A DNA stretch of 64,000 bases, taken from the NCBI RefSeq assembly GCF_030519475.1, contig NZ_JAUMKD010000001.1, positions 620,001-684,000 of the forward strand, given 5' to 3'. The notes under the pieces are model-generated. The model saw only the letters and a list, made by a program, of their open reading frames with translations, searched no databases and was not told the DNA's origin. The translations under genes were made by a program, and so were the position numbers. Positions 11,243 through 22,368 of this stretch are shown here, piece after piece. Numbering within the stretch: the first letter of the stretch is position 1; the number at the start of each line of letters is the position of its first letter. The stretch comes from Micromonospora sp. C28SCA-DRY-2 (lineage in GTDB: Bacteria > Actinomycetota > Actinomycetes > Mycobacteriales > Micromonosporaceae).

Positions 11243-11257
11243 TAGCCTCGGCGGGCG
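11243..11257 (+). promoter_or_regulatory. -10 element for the leader-peptide transcript
   Basis: TAGCCT (11243-11248) stands nine bases before the ATG of the leader peptide, and no Shine-Dalgarno sequence precedes that ATG. The leader peptide would therefore be translated from a leaderless or near-leaderless mRNA. No convincing -35 is visible. Confidence 0.4.
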
Positions 11258-11347
11258 ATGACCAACGTCTGGCACCTGACCGTGCGCCTGTACGTCGACC
11301 TCCGACGGCAGGCCAGCGGCATCTGTCCGGCGCAGCCGCTCTCCTGA
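11258..11347 (+). CDS. 29-residue leader peptide, probable cysteine-type attenuator
   Basis: The peptide starts MTNVWHLTVRLYVDLRRQAS and ends GICPAQPLS. The pattern RLYVDLRRQA...C is the hallmark of actinobacterial putative leader peptides found before sulfur and cysteine genes, where a Cys codon near the end of a small ORF controls the genes behind it. Here a TGT Cys codon occurs at position 23, and a DAACS symporter starts 39 bases after the stop. The peptide likely acts in cis through ribosome progress, not as a protein. The spacing and family resemblance are clear; the amino acid sensed is inferred. Confidence 0.72.
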   Translation: MTNVWHLTVRLYVDLRRQASGICPAQPLS

Positions 11348-11386
11348 CGCTGCCCTGACCGACCCCAGACCCTTGGACGCATCAGT

Positions 11387-13832
<2,446 letters not shown>

Positions 13833-13843
13833 CCCCCCACCCC

Positions 13844-13920
13844 CTCGCCGCGTTGATCATGAGGTTAGCGGGGCGTGATGTCCGATCCTCCGCCGCCAAC
13901 CTCATGATCAACGCGGCGAG
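13844..13920. repeat. Dispersed palindromic element copy R1 (between convergent genes)
   Basis: Two perfectly complementary 23-base arms lie at 13844-13866 and 13898-13920, with core GTTGATCATGAGGTT and its complement. After one mismatch the stem continues four more pairs (GCGG/CCGC). C- and G-rich tracts outside the arms extend partial pairing up to both stop codons, so nearly the whole 97-base gap is one hairpin. Likely role: bidirectional transcription terminator. Related copies are at 32359, 38392 and 62546. Confidence 0.85.
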
Positions 13921-13929
13921 GGCGGGGGG

Positions 13930-16900
13930 TCAGCCGGCTAGGTGGGACCAGTGGGGTTCTAGGTCGCGCCAGGGGCCCTGGGCGGCGACCGTGCCGGACT
14001 GGAGGACCACCACGTGGTCGGCGCGGACCAGGGCCGCCCGCTTGGAGGTCGAGCCGATCACGGTGACCCCGTGCTCGCGCAGCGCCCGCCAGAGCGCCAG
14101 CTCGGTGGTGACGTCCAGCGCCGAGGAGACGTCGTCGGCCACCAGCAGCTCGGTACGCGGCGCCAGCGCGCGGGCCAGCGCCAACCGCTGCAACTGCCCA
14201 CCGGAGAGCCGGGTCCCCTTGTGCCCGATGAGCAGCCCCAGCCCGCCGCCGGCGGCGGCCAGGTCGTGCTCCAGCTGGGCGGTCGTCACGGCCGCCGCGG
14301 CGTCCACCGGGTGGCCCAGGGTGATGTTGTCGGCCACCGTGCCGGAGAGCACCCGGGGCAGCTGGCCCACGTAGCCGACCTGGTTGGGACGCAGGAACAG
14401 CTCCGGCTCGGTGACCGGCTCACCGTTCCAGGTCAGCCGCCCGGTGTGGTGCACGATCCCGGCCAGCGCCCGCAGCAGCGACGACTTGCCCGAGCCGACC
14501 GGGCCGACGACCAGCACCAGCTGCCCGCGCTCGACGGTCAGGTCCACGTCCCGGACGGCCACCGTGCCGTCCTCGTGCCGTGCCCCGAAGCCGGTCAGCT
14601 CCAGCCGGCGCAGCGGGTGCCGGGGCGGCACCGGCGGGGCCGGGGCGGTGCCCGCGCCCAGGTCCACCCCCGGCACCTCGGCCGAGTACGCCGCCACCCC
14701 GGTCATCGCCACCGTCCGCCGGGTCCACACCCGCGCCGACGGGTACTGGGAGACCAGTGAGGCGGTGGTCCAGGCGAACCAGCGGGCCGCGCCGAGCGTG
14801 GCGACCGCCACCAGCGTCGCCCCGGCGGAGAGCCCACCGGCCAGGAAGAGCGCCCAGGCGCCGATCGGCAGCAGCCCGCTGACCAGTGCCGGGGTGGACC
14901 GGGCCCAGACCTGCACCGAGATCTCCCGGCGCTGCCGGTCGCTGCGCACCACGTCCAGGCCGGCCAGGTGGGTGAGCACCGGCCGGGTCGACCCGGCCAG
15001 CTTCACCGTGCGGGCCGCCGACAGCGTGGAGACCAGCGCGGTGGCGAACGCCGCCCGGGCCGCCACGGTGGCCCGGGCGGAACGCTCCAGCCGCGGCCCG
15101 AACAGCGTGGCGGCCAGCCCGGAGACCACCATCGTGCCGAGGAAGAACAGCGCCGGTACGACGCTGCCGGTGACCACTGTCATCGCCACCACCAGCACCA
15201 GCGAGATGAACTGGTCCAGCAGGTTGTCGGCGAGCTGCACCACCCGCTCGGTGTCGCCGCCCTGGGCCACCACCTCGGCCGGGGTGTGCCCGCTGACCCG
15301 GCGCGGCCCGGTCTGCCCGTGCACCAGGCGCAGGCTGATCCGCAGCATCTGCCGTACCCACCAGTGCGGGAACCAGAGGTTGGTGGCGTAGTGCATCGGC
15401 ATGGTGGCCAGGAGCGCGACGACGATCCCGAGCGCCGGCAGGTAGGGGTCGCCCAGGCCGTCGACCAGGTCGGCCCAGAGCCAGGGCAGCACCGCGCCGT
15501 CCAGGCCGAGCACCATGATCGCGACGAAGAGGGCGACCGCCAGCAGGCCGTAGCGGGCGTCGTTGCGGCAGAGCCGGAAGATCTCCCGCAGGGTCCGGGC
15601 GGGCGCCGGTGGCGGCAGCGGCGGCGGTTCGGCCTTGGGCGGGGCCGCCGCGGCCGGTTCCGGCGCCCGGTCCGGCCCGGCCGGCGCCGGCCGGTCCAGC
15701 TCGGCCGGCGGCCAGCCGTCCGGCGGCTCCGGCCCGGTCAGCAGGTCGGTGCCGCCGCCGGCCCGCACCGCCGACCCGACCTGGGCGTACGCGGCGCTGT
15801 GGCTGGTCGCCAGCAGCTCGGCGAAGCGCTCCGACTCGCGCAGCGGGCCGGCCTCGACCACCGCGCCGTCGGCCATCACCACCACCTCGTCGCAGCGGCG
15901 CACCGAGGAGAGGCGGTGGGCGATGACGATGCCGATCCGGTCGCGCAGCAGCCGCTCGGTGGCCCGCTGCACCCGCGCCTCGGTGACCGGGTCGAGCCGG
16001 GCGGTGGCCTCGTCCAGGATCACCACGTGCGGGTCGCGCACCAGGATCCGGGCGAACGCCACCAGCTGCTCCTGCCCGGCCGACAGCACGTGCCCGCCCT
16101 CGCCGAGCCGGGTGTCCAGCCCGTCGGGCAGCTCGGCGATCCAGCCGGCCAGGCCGAGTTCGCGCAACGCCCGGGCGGCGTCGTCGAGCAGGTCCGGGTC
16201 GAAGAGCGCGACGTTCTCGGCGAGCGTGCCGGCGAGGATCTCGGTGCGCTGCGGCACCACGGCGATCCACCGGCGCAGTTGTTCGAGGTCGAGGTCGAGC
16301 AGGTCGCGGCCGGCCAGGAAGACCGTGCCCCGGGGCAGCTCGACCGCCCGGGTGAGCACCTTGGCCAGCGTCGACTTCCCGGACCCGGTCCGCCCCACCA
16401 GGGCGTACGAGCGGCCCCGGACGAAGGTCAGGTCGACGCCGCGCAGCGCCGGACCGCGCTCGCCGTCCGGGTCGGTGCTCGGGTAGCGGAAGGTGAGGTC
16501 GCGGATGGTCAGGTCACCCTCGGTCGGGGCCGCCCCGCCGGTGGGCTCCTGCCGGGCGCCCTCCAGCAACTGGACCCGGGCCCACGCGCCGAGCGCGTAC
16601 TGTAGCTCCGGCACCATCCGCGCGACGTGCTCGACGGTCAGTCCGAAGCCGAGCGCGAGCAGCCACACCGCGGTCAGCCGGGCGGCGTCCACCCGGCCGG
16701 TGGCCAGCGCCCACGCCCCGCCGAGCACCACCGCGGCGATCCCACCCCGGGTCACCCCGGCGGCGATCGTGGTGACCTTGGCCGACATCCGCCACACCCG
16801 GACCCCCCGGGACAGCACCTCGGCCGCCCGCCGGGCGTACAGGCGCAGCACGTACGGCCGGGCCAGGCTGGTGCGGACGTCGTCCTGGCCGTGGATCGCC

Positions 16901-17466
16901 TCCTCCATCACGGCGGCCAGGTCGGACCACGCCTCCTCCTCGGCCATCCGGGCCGGGGCGATCCGGGCGGTCGGGCGGCGCAGCGCGGCCGCCAGCACGG
17001 CGGTGAGCAGCAGCATGCCGACGCCGACCGGCCACCAGACGGTGAGCGCGACGGCCGCCGAGAGCAGCCCCACGGCCAGCCCCTGCGCGATCCGTACGCC
17101 GTGGTTGCGCACCGATGCGGCCACCTGGTAGACGTCGCCGTCGATCCGGTCGAGCAGTTCACCGACCGGGGTGGTCTCCAGGGTCGGCAGGTCCTGGCCG
17201 AGCGCCACCCGGCACAGCCGGCGCCGCACGTGCGCGGACCAGTCGGCGGTCAGTCCGGCCATCAGCAGGCTCACCGCGAGGTCGCTGAGCACGGCGGCGA
17301 CCAGGCCGATCGCCAGCGCGGTGAAGAACCCGCCCGACCGGTGCACCAGCACCGGCCCGGCCAGCGCCGACGCGGCCGCCTGGCCGCCCGCGCCGAGCAC
17401 GATCAGGCAGGTCACGACCGCCATCCGGCGCGGCGAGGTGGCCCACAGATCTCGGAGCAGGCGCAT
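13930..17466 (-). CDS. Fused ABC exporter (two TMD-NBD halves in one chain)
   Basis: 1178 residues in the order TMD1, NBD1, Pro/Ala-rich linker, TMD2, NBD2. NBD1: Walker A GRTGSGKST, signature LSAGQ, Walker B VVILDEATARLD. NBD2: Walker A GPVGSGKSS, signature LSGGQ, Walker B LLVADDVSSALD, where the catalytic Glu is Asp. One ATP site would thus combine NBD2's altered Walker B with NBD1's altered signature, as in known asymmetric heterodimeric exporters. The ATG start has GGAGGACC upstream. Predicted efflux pump of the multidrug/lipid type; the substrate is unknown. It lies upstream of and convergent to nothing regulatory; the nearest regulator is a TetR gene 125 bases upstream on the same strand. 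Confidence 0.93.
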   Translation of the reverse strand: MRLLRDLWATSPRRMAVVTCLIVLGAGGQAAASALAGPVLVHRSGGFFTALAIGLVAAVLSDLAVSLLMAGLTADWSAHVRRRLCRVALGQDLPTLETTPVGELLDRIDGDVYQVAASVRNHGVRIAQGLAVGLLSAAVALTVWWPVGVGMLLLTAVLAAALRRPTARIAPARMAEEEAWSDLAAVMEEAIHGQDDVRTSLARPYVLRLYARRAAEVLSRGVRVWRMSAKVTTIAAGVTRGGIAAVVLGGAWALATGRVDAARLTAVWLLALGFGLTVEHVARMVPELQYALGAWARVQLLEGARQEPTGGAAPTEGDLTIRDLTFRYPSTDPDGERGPALRGVDLTFVRGRSYALVGRTGSGKSTLAKVLTRAVELPRGTVFLAGRDLLDLDLEQLRRWIAVVPQRTEILAGTLAENVALFDPDLLDDAARALRELGLAGWIAELPDGLDTRLGEGGHVLSAGQEQLVAFARILVRDPHVVILDEATARLDPVTEARVQRATERLLRDRIGIVIAHRLSSVRRCDEVVVMADGAVVEAGPLRESERFAELLATSHSAAYAQVGSAVRAGGGTDLLTGPEPPDGWPPAELDRPAPAGPDRAPEPAAAAPPKAEPPPLPPPAPARTLREIFRLCRNDARYGLLAVALFVAIMVLGLDGAVLPWLWADLVDGLGDPYLPALGIVVALLATMPMHYATNLWFPHWWVRQMLRISLRLVHGQTGPRRVSGHTPAEVVAQGGDTERVVQLADNLLDQFISLVLVVAMTVVTGSVVPALFFLGTMVVSGLAATLFGPRLERSARATVAARAAFATALVSTLSAARTVKLAGSTRPVLTHLAGLDVVRSDRQRREISVQVWARSTPALVSGLLPIGAWALFLAGGLSAGATLVAVATLGAARWFAWTTASLVSQYPSARVWTRRTVAMTGVAAYSAEVPGVDLGAGTAPAPPVPPRHPLRRLELTGFGARHEDGTVAVRDVDLTVERGQLVLVVGPVGSGKSSLLRALAGIVHHTGRLTWNGEPVTEPELFLRPNQVGYVGQLPRVLSGTVADNITLGHPVDAAAAVTTAQLEHDLAAAGGGLGLLIGHKGTRLSGGQLQRLALARALAPRTELLVADDVSSALDVTTELALWRALREHGVTVIGSTSKRAALVRADHVVVLQSGTVAAQGPWRDLEPHWSHLAG

Positions 17467-17591
17467 GGAAGGTCCTCCGGGTATCGGTGGGGGAACCTCC
17501 AGCCTGCGTGCTCGCCGGATGCGGATCAACGGAATTACGCGGCGCGGAGAATCGGCGTCACCACTGTGGGTGATCCACGGGGCCGAACCGA

Positions 17592-18185
17592 TCAGGTCTG
17601 CGCGACCCGGCGGACGATGCCGAGCAGCGCCTCCTGCACGTCCTCGATCGGCCGGTCCGGTTGGAAGACCAGCCAGTCGACCGCCACCACCAGCCCCACC
17701 CCGAACAGTGCCGACGACGCGGTCCGCACGTCCAGGTCGGCCGGCAGGTCGCCGCTGGCCACGCCGGCCCGGACCGTCTCGGCGATCACCTCGATCGCCT
17801 CGCCGCGCAGCAGCCGCAACGTCTGCTGCCACTCCCGGTTGGTCCGCCACATCTCCGACAGCAGCAGTTGGGCGAAGGCCCGGTAGCGCCGGATGTACTC
17901 GAGTTCGGCGCGGACCAGGGCGGCGAGCGCCTCGCGCGGCGGCAGGCCGGCCACCGCGGCCCGGAACTCGGCGGTGAGCAGCCCGATGCCGTGCCGGAGC
18001 AGCTCCTCGAAGAGGACCGTCTTGGACTCGAAGTTGTAGTAGACGGTGCCCTTGGCCACCCCGGCACGGGCCGCGATGTCGTCCACGGTGGTCGCCGAGA
18101 AACCCTGCTCGGCGATGAGTTCCACGGCCGCCTCGAAGAGGCGCTGCCGGGTGTCGACCCGCCGCCGCGACCGTCCGTCCGTCAC
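17592..18185 (-). CDS. TetR/AcrR family regulator
   Basis: 197 residues. N-terminal helix-turn-helix: TRQRLFEAAVELIAEQGFSA, then the recognition region VDDIAARAGVAKGTVYYNF. The C-terminal ligand/dimer domain is all-alpha. The GTG start has GGGAGGGCGA upstream. It is the third gene of a minus-strand run after the ABC ATPase and YhgE protein, 29 bases after the latter, so it probably represses its own operon through the palindrome at 21407-21424. It could also act on the fused ABC exporter that follows. Confidence 0.92.
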   Translation of the reverse strand: MTDGRSRRRVDTRQRLFEAAVELIAEQGFSATTVDDIAARAGVAKGTVYYNFESKTVLFEELLRHGIGLLTAEFRAAVAGLPPREALAALVRAELEYIRRYRAFAQLLLSEMWRTNREWQQTLRLLRGEAIEVIAETVRAGVASGDLPADLDVRTASSALFGVGLVVAVDWLVFQPDRPIEDVQEALLGIVRRVAQT

Positions 18186-18214
18186 TCGCCCTCCCGTCCG
18201 CGCCCCGCCCATCC

Positions 18215-20449
18215 TCACATGGTCAGCTCGGGGTGCAGGGTGGCCGGGGTCAGCCGCCGGGACCGGCGGGCGGCGGCCACGGTGAGCGCCAGCGCGCCGG
18301 CCGCGAAGCCGGCCAGCACGGCGGCGCCGGTCAGTACCGGCCCGACCGGTCCGCCGTTGACGGTGTGCCGCAGCCCGGCCACCAGGTAGCTCATCGGCAG
18401 CCACGGGTGGACGACCTGGAAGAAGCCAGGCGAGGTCTGCACCGGGTAGGTGCCGCCCGAGGAGGTGAGCTGGAGCATCAGCAGGGCCAGCGCGGCCAGC
18501 CGGCCGGCCGGGCCGAGCTGCGCGCCCAGCCACTGCACGATCGCGGTGAAGGCCAGCGACGCCAGCGCGAGCAGCCCGAACGTGGCGGCCGGGCGGGCCG
18601 GGTCCAGCCCCAGCGCCAGGGTGACCACCGCGAAGAGCATCCCGGCCTGGGCCAGCCCGATCGCCGCGGCCGGCAGCCAGCCGGCCAGCGCGACCCGCCA
18701 GGCGGGTGCGCCGGACATCACGTGCCGCCGGTTGAGCGGCCGCAGCAGCAGGTAAGTGATCATCGCGCCGACCCAGAGCGCCAGGCCGAGGAAGTACGGG
18801 GCGAAGCCCACCCCGTACGCGCCGGCCGGGTTGCGGGTGCTGCGCTCCAGCGCCACCGGGTCGCCGAGGACGTCGGCGCGCGCCTCGGCGTCGTCGTACC
18901 CGGGCAACCGGTCGGCGCCCGCGGTCAGGCCGTCGGCCAGGTCGCCCGCGCCGCCGCCCAACCGGGTCAGGCCGGCGGCCAGGTCACCGGCCCCGGACTC
19001 CAGCCGGGTGAGCCCGTCGGCGAGCCGTTCGCTGCCGTCGCCGAGCCGGGTCAGCCCACCGTCCAGCTCCCGTGCGCCGGTGGCGAGCCGGAACAGCCCG
19101 CCGCGCAGCTCGTCGGCGCCGCCGGCCGCCGTGCCGAGGCCGTCGCGCAGCTCGGCGCTGCCCCGGGCCAGCGTGCCCAGCCCGGTGGCCAGCTCGTTCA
19201 CCTTGGCCCGGGCGGTGGCCACGTCGTCGGCCAGGTGCGGCGCGGCGGCGGCGATCTCCCGGGCGGTGGCGGCCACCCCGGTCATCCGGTCCCGGAGCGC
19301 GGTCAGCTCGGCGCCGTCCAGGGTGGTGGTGACCGCCCGGGCGGCCTCGACCGCGGCGGTCGCCGCGGCCCGGGCCGCCACCACGCTCCGGTCGTCGGCC
19401 AGCTCGGGGTGCTCGGCGACCAGGGCGGCCAGCCGGTCGCGCACCTCCTCCGCCCGGCTGACCGCGTCCTCGGCCCGCCGGGGCAGGGCGTCCAGGCCGT
19501 CGGCGAGCGCCTGCGCGCCCTCGGCGATGGCGGTCGCCGCCTGCTCGATCCGACCGGCGTTGTCGCGCAGCACCGGCTCGATCCGCTCGGCCGCGCCGTT
19601 GACCCGGTCGGCCACCGCCCGGGTCTCGGTGGCCGCCCGGGCGGTGCCGTCGGCGAGCTGCCCGGCGCCGGCGCGCAGTTCGCCCAGGCCGGCGGCCAGC
19701 TCGTCGACGCCGCGTACCGACCGGTCCAGGCCACCGGCCAGGGTCTGCGCGCCGGCGGCGGCGCCGCCCAGCCCGTCGGCGAGCTGGTCCGCGCCCGCCC
19801 CGGACGTGCCCAGCCCGTCGGCGATCGTCCCGGCGCCGGCCTCCGACCGGCCGAGCCCGTCGGCGAGCTGACCGGCCCCGTCGGCCGCCCGGGCCGTCTC
19901 GGCCCGGGCGTCGGTGAAGCCGACCAGCATCCGGGCGAAGTAGTCCTTCGCGGCGGACTCGGCGGCGGCGGCCCGGATCTCGCCGAACGCCGAACGGGCC
20001 AGCAGGCCGGAGAGGTAGTTGGTGGCGTCGTCGTTGACCAGCTTCAGCTCGCCCCGGCGGGCCGGCCGGTCCGGCTCGGGGCCGGCCGCCAGGGTGGCGG
20101 AGAAGTCCGCCGGAATGGAGAAGATCAGGTGGTAGCGGCCGCTGCGCAGGCCGGCGGCGGCGTCCCGGGGGTCGGTGACGTGCCAACCGAAGACCCGCCG
20201 GTCGAGCAGTTCGTCGGTGAGGTCCTGGCCGGCCCGCACCGGGCTGCCGTCGGCCGCGGTGGCCGGCCGGTCGGCGTTGACCAGCGCCACCGGGATCCGG
20301 TCCAGCTTCCCGTACGGGTCCCAGAACGCGTAGAGGTAGAGCGCGCCGTAGAGCAGCGGGATGACGGTGAGCACGGCGAGCGCCGCGCGGGGCAGCCGGC
20401 CCCGGGTCAGCCGGCGCAGCTCGAACCGGGCGAGTCGGAGCACGCTCAT
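18215..20449 (-). CDS. YhgE/Pip family membrane protein (ABC-2-like)
   Basis: 744 residues. One N-terminal helix (about 20-45) with the family's YLYAFWDPYGKLDRIPVALVN is followed by a large extracytoplasmic region (about 50-510). That region is dominated by short helical repeats of the type LADGLG...AGA, which likely form a long coiled bundle. About six C-terminal helices carry the ABC-2-like permease part. Proteins of this family resemble phage-infection protein (Pip) and MmpL-like exporters. Its start overlaps the stop of the upstream ABC ATPase gene by four bases (ATGA), so the two are translationally coupled and likely one exporter. Confidence 0.9.
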   Translation of the reverse strand: MSVLRLARFELRRLTRGRLPRAALAVLTVIPLLYGALYLYAFWDPYGKLDRIPVALVNADRPATAADGSPVRAGQDLTDELLDRRVFGWHVTDPRDAAAGLRSGRYHLIFSIPADFSATLAAGPEPDRPARRGELKLVNDDATNYLSGLLARSAFGEIRAAAAESAAKDYFARMLVGFTDARAETARAADGAGQLADGLGRSEAGAGTIADGLGTSGAGADQLADGLGGAAAGAQTLAGGLDRSVRGVDELAAGLGELRAGAGQLADGTARAATETRAVADRVNGAAERIEPVLRDNAGRIEQAATAIAEGAQALADGLDALPRRAEDAVSRAEEVRDRLAALVAEHPELADDRSVVAARAAATAAVEAARAVTTTLDGAELTALRDRMTGVAATAREIAAAAPHLADDVATARAKVNELATGLGTLARGSAELRDGLGTAAGGADELRGGLFRLATGARELDGGLTRLGDGSERLADGLTRLESGAGDLAAGLTRLGGGAGDLADGLTAGADRLPGYDDAEARADVLGDPVALERSTRNPAGAYGVGFAPYFLGLALWVGAMITYLLLRPLNRRHVMSGAPAWRVALAGWLPAAAIGLAQAGMLFAVVTLALGLDPARPAATFGLLALASLAFTAIVQWLGAQLGPAGRLAALALLMLQLTSSGGTYPVQTSPGFFQVVHPWLPMSYLVAGLRHTVNGGPVGPVLTGAAVLAGFAAGALALTVAAARRSRRLTPATLHPELTM

Positions 20450-21387
20450 CGGGTCACCTCGGCACGCTCGGCGGCCGGCGGGGCCGCAGTCGGGCAGGGG
20501 ACGTCGGGCTCGCGCGCCGGCGCGGCCGGTTCCGCCGCGCCGGCGGTCCCGGTGCTCGCTCGGGCCGCCTCGACCTCCGACGGCGGGTCGGCCGGCTCCA
20601 CCGCTTCCCCACCGTGCGCCTCGGCAGCGCTGGACTCCGCGGCGGCGGGGCCGGCGGCGCCGGGGGCCGGGACCGCGCGGGCCGGGGCGGGGCGCGGGGC
20701 GGGCACCGTACCGGCGGGTGGCGGGTCGGCGGGCGGCTCGCCGAGCCGGTGCACGATCGCCGGGGTGTCCGGCTCGACGGCCCGGGCGCTGGCGACCACG
20801 GCGTACCCCTGCTCGGCCAGGCGGCCCAGGGCCGACCAGAGCCAGGCCCGCTCCGGCGCGTCCGCGCCGGCGTCCACGTCGTCGGCGACGATCAGGCTGG
20901 GCCCGCTCAGCGTGGCCAGCACGAGGCCGAGCACCTGGCGCTGCACCGGGGTGAGGTCACGACCCCGGATGTCCGGGTCGAGCGGCGCGTCGTCGGCGAA
21001 CCCGGCTCCCTCGAGCGCGGTGGCGAGCGCCTCCCGGCGGTACGCCCGCCGGGCCCGTGCCGCCGCCACCGGCGCCAGCCGGCGTCGCCGACCGGGCGCC
21101 GGGCCGAGCAGCAGCAGCCGTTCCCGGACGTGCTCGGCGACGGTCAGCGCCGGGTCGGGCTCGTGCACCCCGGCGACCTGCCCGAGCGCCGCCGGACCGT
21201 GCCGGCGCAGCCGGCCATCGCTGGTCGGGAAGCGCCCGGCCAGGGCGAGCAGCAGCGAGGTACGCCCGCTGCCGGGCGGCCCGGTCACCGCGTGCAGTTC
21301 CCCGGCCGCGGCGGTCAGGTCGACGTCCCGGAACACCCAGCCCCGGCGGGTCCGCAGCCCGAGCCCGCTCGCCTCGACGACCACCAT
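20446..21387 (-). CDS. ABC-transporter-type ATP-binding protein with degenerate motifs
   Basis: 313 residues; the ABC fold spans about 1-215. The P-loop reads GPPGSGRTSLLL, with Arg instead of the invariant Lys. The signature region reads LTPVQRQVLG in place of LSGGQ. Walker B reads SLIVADDVD, with Asp in the catalytic Glu position. Three altered sites suggest weak or absent ATP hydrolysis, or a regulatory ATPase. The C-terminal 100 residues are Pro/Ala-rich and probably disordered. AAAGGAG lies upstream of the ATG. It is the first gene of the ATPase-YhgE-TetR operon. Confidence 0.85.
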   Translation of the reverse strand: MVVVEASGLGLRTRRGWVFRDVDLTAAAGELHAVTGPPGSGRTSLLLALAGRFPTSDGRLRRHGPAALGQVAGVHEPDPALTVAEHVRERLLLLGPAPGRRRRLAPVAAARARRAYRREALATALEGAGFADDAPLDPDIRGRDLTPVQRQVLGLVLATLSGPSLIVADDVDAGADAPERAWLWSALGRLAEQGYAVVASARAVEPDTPAIVHRLGEPPADPPPAGTVPAPRPAPARAVPAPGAAGPAAAESSAAEAHGGEAVEPADPPSEVEAARASTGTAGAAEPAAPAREPDVPCPTAAPPAAERAEVTR

Positions 21388-21406
21388 CGACCCGGCACAC
21401 TCCTTT

Positions 21407-21442
21407 GAACTGACCAGTCAGTACAAAAACATGGCCAGCATA
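21407..21442 (-). promoter_or_regulatory. TetR-type operator with -10 element for the ATPase-YhgE-TetR operon
   Basis: ACTGAC and GTCAGT form perfect 6-bp inverted arms around two bases (21409-21422); extension to 8 bp per side has one mismatch. A minus-strand TATGCT (21442-21437) lies just upstream as a plausible -10, so the palindrome would cover the transcription start. Size and symmetry suit a TetR dimer, and the operon's third gene encodes one. Confidence 0.6.
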
Positions 21443-21473
21443 GCCCCGCCCGGTGCCACGGGCGGAAGGCGGG

Positions 21474-22313
21474 TCAGAAGAGCACGGTGGCCAGGGTGCC
21501 GACCGGCCGGAAGCCGCACCGGTCGTAGACCCGGCGGGCGGGCAGGTTGAAGTCGTTGACGTAGAGGCTGACCGTGGGGGCCGCGCGCAGCAGCGCGTCG
21601 CGGACCACGGCGGCCATCGCCGCGGTGGCGATCCCCCGGCCCCGCCACTCCGGGGCCACCCAGACCCCCTGCACCTGGGCGGTACGCCGGGTGACCACCG
21701 CCAACTCCGCCTTGAAGACCACCTGGCCGTCGACGAAGCGGGCGTACGCCCGGCCGGCCCGGACCAGGTCGGCCACCCGCCGCCGGTAGCTGCGCCCACC
21801 GTCGTCGGCGAGCGGCGAGACGCCGACCTCCTCGGTGTACATCGCCACCGCCGCCGGGAAGAGCCGGTCGATCTCCCCGCTGCGCACCTGGCGCACCTCC
21901 GGGTCGGCGGGCACCGCCGGCAGCGCGTCGGTGGCCAGCAACGGCTGGTTGGGGCGTACGTCCCGGGCGGGCCCCCAGGCCGAGGCGAGGCGGTCCCAGA
22001 GCCCGAGCACGGCGTCGGCCCGGCCCACGATCGACGAGCAGAGCCGCTCCTCGCCGGCGAGCAGGTCGGCGTAGGCGGCCACCGCCGGCTCGCTGGCCAG
22101 CACCGGGGTGAGGTTGCCGCCCAGCCAGCAGACCGACTCCAGGTGGCGGCGGGTGCCGTAGCCCAGCACCCGGCCCTCGGCACGCCACCAGGCCAGGCCG
22201 CGCGCGGCGACCCGCTCGGCGACCTGCGCGCCCGCGAACGGGTCCAGGTCGAGCAGCCGCTCGACCGCGCGGCGCTCCGATTCCCCCAGTTGCCGTACCG
22301 GCACCGTCAGCAC
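21474..22313 (-). CDS. GNAT N-acetyltransferase with N-terminal DUF4081 domain
   Basis: 279 residues. N-terminal half (about 1-120) is DUF4081-like. The C-terminal half is a GNAT domain with the acetyl-CoA loop VWVAPEWRGRGIATAAMAAV and the end motif YVNDFNLPARRVYDRCGF. In mycobacteria the orthologous gene lies directly after ispG (gcpE). Here it is separated from ispG by the MFS/PadR cassette, which supports recent insertion of that cassette. GTG start, weak ribosome site. Substrate unknown. Confidence 0.9.
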   Translation of the reverse strand: MLTVPVRQLGESERRAVERLLDLDPFAGAQVAERVAARGLAWWRAEGRVLGYGTRRHLESVCWLGGNLTPVLASEPAVAAYADLLAGEERLCSSIVGRADAVLGLWDRLASAWGPARDVRPNQPLLATDALPAVPADPEVRQVRSGEIDRLFPAAVAMYTEEVGVSPLADDGGRSYRRRVADLVRAGRAYARFVDGQVVFKAELAVVTRRTAQVQGVWVAPEWRGRGIATAAMAAVVRDALLRAAPTVSLYVNDFNLPARRVYDRCGFRPVGTLATVLF

Positions 22314-22368
22314 GCCTACCAGCCTGCCATGTCCGACCCCCGGTTCGCGGGTCGAGTGACGAGCCCGG

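Noticed and set aside
18984..20186. 400-codon Arg/Gly-rich minus-strand frame inside the YhgE gene
   Set aside because: Out-of-frame shadow of the YhgE repeat region; no ribosome site and no homology features.
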